DNA from: Pseudaquidulcibacter sp041917055
GTDB lineage: Bacteria; Pseudomonadota; Alphaproteobacteria; Caulobacterales; Aquidulcibacteraceae
Direction of reading: 5' to 3'
NCBI GenBank assembly: GCA_041917055.1
Contig: JAYRYJ010000022.1
Location: 1 to 11,860 of the forward strand
DNA length: 11,860 nt
A model generated the notes under the pieces. The model searched no databases, was not told the origin of the DNA, and was given only the letters and a program-made list of their open reading frames with translations. The translations under genes were made by a program, and so were the position numbers. This document shows, piece by piece, positions 7,328-11,860 of the stretch (position 1 is its first letter; the number at the start of each line of letters is the position of its first letter).

Positions 7328-8011
7328 ATGAGCGCACTTTTTGAAAATTATACTATTGCCTTTGATTTAGACGGCACCTTGGTCGATACTGCGCCGGATT
7401 TAGTGCGCGCGACCAATGAAATTATGGATATTTTGGGCCTTGGGCATTGCGAATTAGGCGACATGCGCAAAATCATCGGCAAAGGCGCAAGAAATGCGGT
7501 TATAACTGCGGCGCGGCTTCGTGGTCGCGAATTGTCCGACGGCGAAATCGCCGATTTATTGCCTAAATTCCTTGAAACATATGAGGCGGGCATTGCTTTG
7601 CGCTCAAAAGTCTATGACGGTGCGCATGATGCCTTGGCATTATTGAAAGGACATGGCGCAAAATTATTGGTTTGCACCAATAAGCCTACAAAACTCGCGC
7701 AATTGGTATTGAAAGAATTGGGGATTTTGAAAGACTTCGGCGGTGTTTTCGGCCCCGAAACCACACCACGCATCAAACCTGACCCTATCCATATTACAAA
7801 TTCGATCGAGAAAATTGGCGGCGATTTGAATTTTTCAATCATGGTCGGCGATAGCGAGAATGACGTAATTGCCGCGCGCGCCGCCGATATTCCGGTTGTT
7901 GTCACAACTTTCGGCTATACCGAAAAAAAGGCACCGGACCTTGGTGCCGATGCCTTTTTTAGTCATTATGATGAATTATTTGAATTATTATTGCGCTTTA
8001 AGAAGCACTAA
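7328..8011 (+). CDS. gph: Phosphoglycolate phosphatase, HAD family
   Basis: This 227-residue haloacid-dehalogenase-type phosphatase is expected to remove 2-phosphoglycolate, a by-product of oxidative DNA damage and, where present, of RuBisCO oxygenation. The nucleophile motif is AFDLDGTLVD with Asp13 and Asp15, motif II is Thr117 in CTNKP, the motif III Lys is about Lys150 in RIKPDP, and the metal-binding motif IV is GDSEND (174-179). The helical cap between motifs I and II fits subfamily IA. The start at 7328 gives the usual short lead before the nucleophile; ATGs at 7298 and 7313 are in frame and cannot be excluded, and none has a good ribosome binding site. It is divergent from glmU and its stop lies two bases from the convergent 8014-8214 gene. 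The final codons contain a strong hairpin. Substrate specificity within this family is often broader than the name implies. Confidence 0.88.
   Translation: MSALFENYTIAFDLDGTLVDTAPDLVRATNEIMDILGLGHCELGDMRKIIGKGARNAVITAARLRGRELSDGEIADLLPKFLETYEAGIALRSKVYDGAHDALALLKGHGAKLLVCTNKPTKLAQLVLKELGILKDFGGVFGPETTPRIKPDPIHITNSIEKIGGDLNFSIMVGDSENDVIAARAADIPVVVTTFGYTEKKAPDLGADAFFSHYDELFELLLRFKKH
7923..7960 (-). terminator. Intrinsic terminator embedded in the 3' end of gph
   Basis: Read on the minus strand, ggcacc-aaggtcc-ggtgcc followed by seven T (pairs at 7930-7935 and 7943-7948, T run at 7929-7923) is a textbook intrinsic terminator. It lies about 65 bases past the stop of the 8014-8214 gene. On the plus strand the same DNA can form a different stem, aaaaaaggca (7924-7933) with tgcctttttt (7951-7960), so it may act in both directions. 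It is wholly inside gph coding sequence. Confidence 0.6.
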
Positions 8012-8013
8012 TA

Positions 8014-8214
8014 TTATGCATCAGTTGAGATGCGACGGCGTGGCAAACCATTAATCATGTCGCTTCTGACATCGGTTCTACCGGAACGCATAGCAGGGAC
8101 AAAACCCTCATCCACAAGATCCACAGTTACGTCATAACCGCGGTCGCGCCAATACTCTTGAATTTTAACTTTCAAACGACGCGCGCCTTCACTTGTGCAA
8201 AAATCGCCTTCCAT
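8014..8214 (-). CDS. Small basic protein, unknown function
   Basis: This 66-residue protein begins MEGDFCTSEGARRLKVKIQE and contains WRDRGYDVTVDLVDEGF and RTDVRSDMINGLPRRR. A clear AGAGGAAAG ribosome binding site directly precedes the ATG at 8212-8214, which makes it a real gene despite its size. It has no membrane segment or signal peptide, one Cys, and a basic, arginine-rich C-terminal half. The predicted helix-strand start and the RSDMINGLP block look conserved-protein-like, and I have an impression of similar short proteins in other alphaproteobacteria, but I cannot name a family or role. Transcription converges with gph and should end at the hairpin inside that gene. Confidence 0.75.
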   Translation of the reverse strand: MEGDFCTSEGARRLKVKIQEYWRDRGYDVTVDLVDEGFVPAMRSGRTDVRSDMINGLPRRRISTDA

Positions 8215-8382
8215 TCTTTCCTCTTTTTCTAGTGTAAAAATTTAAAAACTGCAAAAAAACTGTCACGTTTGTGTGGTGTGACTGTGATGGAGCGGCTTAA
8301 ACTGCAAATCGGAACAAAATACAAGCATTATTTTTATATATTTTCGTCTTAAAAATATTTTGCGAAAACGATTACGCACCTA

Positions 8383-8416
8383 TTGACAAGCAAATTATTT
8401 CTTTTTTTGTTATAAC
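8383..8416 (+). promoter_or_regulatory. Candidate promoter of the small RNA
   Basis: A perfect TTGACA (8383-8388) precedes TGTTATAAC (8408-8416), an extended -10 (TG, one base, TATAAC). The 22-base spacing between them is too long for a normal sigma-70 pair, so the extended -10 may work without that -35, or the two boxes may belong to different promoters. Transcription would begin near 8422. Confidence 0.35.
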
Positions 8417-8421
8417 AAATC

Positions 8422-8550
8422 GAAATTGTGCAAAATTTTTCCAAATTTCGCGAAATCGTAATTTATTTTGACGTTAAGGTAAGCCTATTCTGAACGGATA
8501 TTCAGTTTTGCAAAGCAGTTTTAACGTGCGCATAGCCGCTATGCTTTTTT
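8422..8550 (+). ncRNA. Candidate structured small RNA with terminator
   Basis: Three stems and a terminator follow the promoter-like box. CGAAATT (8421-8427) pairs with AATTTCG (8444-8450). ACGTTAA (8471-8477) pairs with TTAACGT (8521-8527) and encloses a small hairpin, CTGAA (8490-8494) with TTCAG (8501-8505). The end is gcatag-ccg-ctatgc (8530-8544) plus six T (8545-8550). The predicted transcript is about 128 bases and holds no convincing reading frame. No gene lies downstream on this strand, so it is not obviously a leader or riboswitch. I do not recognise it as 6S RNA, tmRNA, SRP RNA or RNase P RNA. The call is an inference from structure and layout. Confidence 0.45.
8530..8550 (+). terminator. 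Strong intrinsic terminator
   Basis: A six-bp stem, gcatag/ctatgc, with a three-base loop ccg is followed at once by TTTTTT. It stands in a gap with no protein gene upstream on the same strand, which is the main argument for an RNA gene there. A weaker aaccc/gggtt hairpin followed by T lies just after it (8553-8575). Confidence 0.75.
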
Positions 8551-8580
8551 GCAACCCTATTATTTTTGGGGTTTTTACTG

Positions 8581-8862
8581 CTTTTTCTGATAAAGTCGGG
8601 TGAATCAGTGTCCTTAAATCTCACATTTCTGATTGGACAAATTAGTTACCCAACAGAACTCTCTGTATTTATTGGAATATGATAATCTGTATTTCCACTC
8701 AAAATAAATATTAATCGCCTCAATCCTCGAGGCATTCTCCGTCTTCATTTGCAGAAAAATAAAACTCTTGGAAATGCGGCTTTTTTTGGAAACGCTTCCT
8801 TCTCTTGCAAATAATTGCAAAATTTAGCAAATTTTTGCAATTGTTGGCAAATCAATGAAAAA
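8581..8862. other. AT-rich gap without a recognisable gene
   Basis: No frame here has a ribosome binding site or a recognisable protein. The only structure I see is the AT-rich inverted repeat near the end, next to the stop of the phosphatase gene. The upstream part of the same gap (8215-8382) carries only a short gtcac/gtgac inverted repeat near 8262-8282 and AT-rich sequence that probably includes the promoter of the 8014-8214 gene. Confidence 0.4.
8813..8842 (-). terminator. AT-rich hairpin after the phosphatase gene
   Basis: The arms aattgcaaaattt (8813-8825) and aaatttttgcaatt (8829-8842) are complementary apart from one extra T. On the minus strand this sits about 20 bases past the stop of the phosphatase gene. 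It has no strong T run after it, so it may be a weak terminator, an mRNA-end stabiliser or a protein-binding palindrome; several further ttgcaa/gcaaa words flank it. Confidence 0.35.
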
Positions 8863-9564
8863 TTATTCGCGATGAAGGAGGTTCTCAACCAACCAATTAC
8901 CAACCGGTGTCGGCTTAAAATCGTCCCAAAGACGTTCGCGGTCATAATGGTTTTCTACCCAATCCCAAAACTCGATACCGGTTTCCTTATTAGCCAGCGC
9001 AAATTTATTCCAAAAATGCCCCAAAATTCCTGTTTTTCCTGCGCTAATATGAAGGTATTTGAAGCCCAATTGTTTTCGCGCCTCATCCAATGGCGCGCCT
9101 TCAATCAAATATTTATATAAAACCGAGGCCAAACCCGCCCTATCCGCGCCCGATTTGCAATGCAAAAGAATAGGATATTTGATTTCACGAAATGCATTGA
9201 CCAAATCGCGCATTATTACGGGGTCCGGTGCACCACGGCTTTCGACTTTGAAGAAAACCAAATCAAGACCTAGTTCCCGACATGCTTTTTTCTCCAAAGC
9301 TGTGAAGCTTGAATTTGTATCACCGCGCAGATTAACAATGGTTTTTATGCCTTTTTCTTTCCATACTGCCAATTGTTCTGGCGACGGCTGATTTGAGCGC
9401 CACACGCCATCCGCGATTTCATGCGCATTTTGAAAATTCTTGCGCAAAAAAGCGTGATCATTCCACCAATAATCTTTCCAGGTTTTTTTATACCCCTCCT
9501 CAGTCTCGGTGTCATAAAAAGCCAATTTTCGCCCCTGTATTTCTTTCAAAGTCAGCGCAAACAT
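8863..9564 (-). CDS. Cys-based protein tyrosine/dual-specificity phosphatase-like protein
   Basis: This 233-residue protein carries the phosphatase signature HCKSGADRAG (135-144): the nucleophile Cys136, the phosphate-binding loop and Arg142, matching HCX5R. Asp114 in SRGAPDP is a plausible general acid. Upstream, the pattern DGVWRSNQPSPEQL and GIKTIVNLRGD (about 52-82) is typical of bacterial dual-specificity-like phosphatases. The N-terminal 50 or so residues are charged and Trp-rich (TWKDYWWNDH) and the C-terminus is Trp-rich too (FWDWVENHYDRE). There is no signal peptide, so it should be cytoplasmic. AGGG precedes the ATG by six bases. It is divergent from the lipid A-related cluster. The substrate is unknown: phosphotyrosine, a lipid phosphate or an inositol phosphate are all possible for this fold. 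Confidence 0.8.
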   Translation of the reverse strand: MFALTLKEIQGRKLAFYDTETEEGYKKTWKDYWWNDHAFLRKNFQNAHEIADGVWRSNQPSPEQLAVWKEKGIKTIVNLRGDTNSSFTALEKKACRELGLDLVFFKVESRGAPDPVIMRDLVNAFREIKYPILLHCKSGADRAGLASVLYKYLIEGAPLDEARKQLGFKYLHISAGKTGILGHFWNKFALANKETGIEFWDWVENHYDRERLWDDFKPTPVGNWLVENLLHRE

Positions 9565-9664
9565 ATTTCACCCTTTGGCGCGCGCCCATTTCAATGTGGA
9601 ACAAGTTTCTCATTGTTGCAAGGCCGCACTCGCACTATTTATTATTTGCGACTATTGTGACTTT

Positions 9665-10399
9665 ATGATGAAATCATTTTTCCGCACCGCATTTGTCCGC
9701 GAAATTTTGGCGCGGCTATTGTCTCTTTATATGTATTTGGTGCGGTTAACCACAGTATGGGAAATTAGGGGCGCGGAAAACCTATTTAACAATCTTGAAC
9801 CAGAAAAGGGAATCGTCGCCTGCCTTTGGCATTCGCGCATTATTCTTATTCCTTCGGTTTTTGATTTGAAAATATTAAATGTCTCGATGCTATTTTCGTT
9901 ATCCAAAGATGGCAATATCACAACCCGCGTCGGCGAAATAATGGGTTATGACATTATTCGCGGTTCAAGTGCGAAAAAGCGCGATGATAAAACAGAAGAC
10001 AAAGGTGGCATGGCGGCATTTCGCTCAATGCTAAGTGCAATCAAAAAAGGCAATATTGTTGCGTTAACCCCTGATGGCCCTTCTGGGCCACGTCTTAAAA
10101 TGTCAAATGGCGCAATTCGCACTGCGAAAACCGCAAAGGCTTTATTCATTCCGATTGCCGCATCTGTTCGCAAATCCAGGCTTGCAACTTCATGGGACAA
10201 ATTATTATTGCCACCATTATTCTCAAAAGGTGTGATAATTTATGGCGCACCAATTGAGGTGAAAGCGCAAAATGATTTGGAATTTGAAGCCATGCGCTTG
10301 AAATGCGAAAACGCTTTATTGGAAATTACAAATTTGGCAGACGAAGAATGCGACGTTCAAATTGTTGCCCCAATAGATGAAAGCAACAACAATGCTTGA
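9665..10399 (+). CDS. DUF374 lysophospholipid acyltransferase family protein
   Basis: This 244-residue protein (243 if the second of two adjacent ATGs is used) matches the DUF374 group of the glycerolipid acyltransferase superfamily: WHSRIIL (His56) in place of the usual HX4D box, SKDG (80-83), RGSS (99-102) and TPDGPSGPR (135-143). The N-terminus has a hydrophobic stretch (LARLLSLYMYLVRL) that may attach it to the inner membrane. The frame is open 30 codons upstream (ATG at 9575), but the extension is unlike the family and would nearly reach the divergent gene, so I prefer 9665. No good ribosome binding site is visible. It overlaps the start of waaA and in many alphaproteobacteria sits beside waaA and lpxK, so a role in lipid A or envelope lipid acylation is likely but unproven. 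Confidence 0.85.
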   Translation: MMKSFFRTAFVREILARLLSLYMYLVRLTTVWEIRGAENLFNNLEPEKGIVACLWHSRIILIPSVFDLKILNVSMLFSLSKDGNITTRVGEIMGYDIIRGSSAKKRDDKTEDKGGMAAFRSMLSAIKKGNIVALTPDGPSGPRLKMSNGAIRTAKTAKALFIPIAASVRKSRLATSWDKLLLPPLFSKGVIIYGAPIEVKAQNDLEFEAMRLKCENALLEITNLADEECDVQIVAPIDESNNNA

Positions 10400-11666
10400 A
10401 ATTATTCTTTATCGCATTTTTTGGTATTTGATGACGCCTTTTTTGTGGCCATTCGTCTTTATTCGCACATTACAGCACAAAGAGGATGAAACTTCACGAA
10501 AAGATAGGTTTGCCCATCGCGAAATCGCTGCCAAGACTGGTGCAAGGATTTGGCTTCATGCCGCGAGCGTTGGGGAATCTTTGATTTCTATAAATATCGC
10601 CAATCATTTGCGCGAAATTCGCCCCGATTTGCAATTTCTTTTTACTTGCCAAACCCAAACCGGTGCGCAGATTATTCAAAAACAATTGACGAAAAACGAT
10701 ATTTTCCGTTTTGCCCCCTTCGACCACCCATTTATTGGTGCTCGGTTTGTTCAAAAAGCCACGGTGGATTTGGCAGTTTTTATCGAGGGCGAAATTTGGC
10801 CCAATCTTTTGCATGAATTGCGCAAGAATAATATCAAAACTGCACTGATAAATTCGCGTATGACCAATAAATCGATTAGTAATTGGTTGGGTTCAAAAGG
10901 TTTGGGGCAAATGGCGTTTTCGGGTTTTGATTTCGCCCAGGCCGCCAATGCACCAACGCATGAATTTCTATCGGGATTTCGCATTCACCTAAGCCCAATT
11001 ATCAATAATTTAAAATATGCCGCGCCGCCTTTGGTTTTTGACCAGTTTGAATTGGAGAATTTGAAAGCCAAAATCGGCAACAGAAAAATCTTCCTTGCTG
11101 CTTCAACCCATGAGGGCGAGGAGGAAATTATTTTCTCCGCTTTCAAATCCATTTTGGAAAAGCACGAGAATACGCTTCTGATAATTGCGCCACGTCATGT
11201 AAAACGAAGCGCGGCAATAAATGAAATCGCCAGTAATTATGGTTTTGAATGCGCATTTCGGTCGCAAAATCAAATTCCGAATATCAAACAAAGGGTATTT
11301 GTGTGGGACGTTTTGGGGCAAATGGGGCTGTTTTATAAATTAGCGGATTTTGCTTTTATTGCAGGTTCGCTTTTGCCTAAAATCGGCGGGCATAATCCAA
11401 TTGAACCGGCGCAATTGGATTGCGCAATAATTACTGGTCCTTATTTTCATAATTTCACCGATGTTTTCGCAGATTTGAAATCGCGCAATGCCATGATTGA
11501 AACTGGCGCAGACGCCGAAACCATTTCAAACGCGGTCTTGAAAATATTCGACACAAGCACCAATATTGAAGACATGAAAACCAATGCCCAAAATTTTGTT
11601 GCGCAATCCAAACATTTATTGAGCGAAATCGACGATAATTTATTGCAATTATTGGGTGACAAATAA
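10392..11666 (+). CDS. waaA: 3-deoxy-D-manno-octulosonic acid (Kdo) transferase
   Basis: This 424-residue enzyme, anchored in the inner membrane by its hydrophobic N-terminus (residues 1-25), transfers Kdo from CMP-Kdo to lipid IVA. The N-terminal donor/acceptor half has HAASVGE (56-62). The C-terminal half has LAASTHEGEEE, the PRHVKR block, VWDVLGQMGLFYKLAD and the sugar-nucleotide motif GGHNPIEPA followed by GPYFHNF. I used the ATG at 10392; an in-frame ATG at 10377 would add five residues, and either start overlaps the preceding gene (8 or 23 bases), pointing to translational coupling. The segment where family members usually show ERxG reads KDRFAH (37-42), so the expected catalytic Glu appears to be Asp38. 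Whether it adds one, two or more Kdo residues cannot be told from sequence. Confidence 0.93.
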   Translation: MLEIILYRIFWYLMTPFLWPFVFIRTLQHKEDETSRKDRFAHREIAAKTGARIWLHAASVGESLISINIANHLREIRPDLQFLFTCQTQTGAQIIQKQLTKNDIFRFAPFDHPFIGARFVQKATVDLAVFIEGEIWPNLLHELRKNNIKTALINSRMTNKSISNWLGSKGLGQMAFSGFDFAQAANAPTHEFLSGFRIHLSPIINNLKYAAPPLVFDQFELENLKAKIGNRKIFLAASTHEGEEEIIFSAFKSILEKHENTLLIIAPRHVKRSAAINEIASNYGFECAFRSQNQIPNIKQRVFVWDVLGQMGLFYKLADFAFIAGSLLPKIGGHNPIEPAQLDCAIITGPYFHNFTDVFADLKSRNAMIETGADAETISNAVLKIFDTSTNIEDMKTNAQNFVAQSKHLLSEIDDNLLQLLGDK

Positions 11667-11860
11667 ATGCGCGCCCCTGCCTTTTGGAATATTACAGAAG
11701 GGCGCGATGCGGCATTTGTTTTGCGCACGCTGCTTTTGCCTTTTTCTTGGCTCTATGATTTTGCGACCCAAAACCGCCTAAAAAAAGGAGAAAATTTTGG
11801 TTTGAGTGCCAAAACTATATCAATCGGCAATATTTCATTAGGCGGAACCGGAAAAACCCC
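11667..11860 (+). CDS. lpxK: Tetraacyldisaccharide 4'-kinase, N-terminal part
   Basis: The first 64 codons are visible, beginning MRAPAFWNI and reaching the ATP-binding loop in ISIGNISLGGTGKTP at the window edge. GNxxxGGTGKTP near residue 60, after an N-terminal hydrophobic segment (LLLPFSWLYDFAT), is the hallmark of LpxK, which phosphorylates the 4'-position of the lipid A disaccharide at the inner membrane. The ATG follows the waaA stop codon with no gap, so the two are surely co-transcribed. The gene is cut off by the end of the window. Confidence 0.93.
   Translation, partial: MRAPAFWNITEGRDAAFVLRTLLLPFSWLYDFATQNRLKKGENFGLSAKTISIGNISLGGTGKT

Noticed and set aside
8541..8603. A 20-codon plus-strand frame starting in the small RNA terminator (MLFCNPIIFGVF...)
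   Set aside because: It has no ribosome binding site, starts inside the terminator stem and has a composition dictated by the T-rich DNA.
8614..8945. Two minus-strand frames of 66-68 codons beyond the phosphatase gene
   Set aside because: One overlaps the phosphatase gene out of frame, neither has a ribosome binding site, and neither resembles a protein.
9575..9664. N-terminal extension of the DUF374 protein
   Set aside because: The extra 30 residues include several Cys and do not look like the family; the double ATG at 9665-9670 gives the usual length.

Overview
The window reads as chromosomal DNA of an AT-rich alphaproteobacterium. The evidence is the gene order (glmU next to rpiA and gor with a divergent gph; a DUF374 acyltransferase, waaA and lpxK in a row), the plant/alphaproteobacterial-style CVIRGCVPKK disulfide motif in glutathione reductase, and a TadG-like protein with a von Willebrand A domain. 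I would guess the Hyphomonadales/Caulobacterales side of the class. That is an impression from protein style, not something I could test.

Layout. (1) 1-386: no secure gene; a perfect 19-bp inverted repeat, a reading frame open to the left edge on the minus strand, and a possible promoter. (2) 387-2084 (+): a TadG-like secreted or pilus-associated VWA protein. About 140 bases further on, at about 2221-2391, lies a decayed fragment of a second, diverged copy of the same family. (3) 2416-7228 (-): a leftward run glmU, rpiA, [repeat array], gor and a small membrane protein. glmU and rpiA overlap by ATGA. The gap between rpiA and gor is filled by four tandem copies of a GC-rich palindromic element of about 175 bp. 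(4) 7328-8011 (+): gph, convergent with and only 2 bases from an 8014-8214 (-) small protein gene. A terminator-like hairpin for the small gene lies inside the end of gph. (5) 8215-8862: a 650-base AT-rich gap with no convincing protein gene, but with a promoter-like box, several stems and a clear intrinsic terminator that together look like a small RNA gene. (6) 8863-9564 (-): a Cys-based tyrosine phosphatase-like protein. (7) 9665-11860 (+): DUF374 acyltransferase, waaA and the start of lpxK, tightly packed and probably one transcript for lipid A/Kdo assembly.

How the genes fit together. glmU supplies UDP-GlcNAc, the shared precursor of peptidoglycan and lipid A. waaA and lpxK act late in the Kdo-lipid A pathway. 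rpiA feeds pentose phosphate metabolism, gor uses NADPH to keep glutathione reduced, and gph clears 2-phosphoglycolate. These are ordinary housekeeping genes. The unusual content is between them: the palindromic array, the candidate small RNA, the relic of a tadG paralogue and the terminator embedded in gph. I found no CRISPR array, tRNA, rRNA, intact transposase or defence system.
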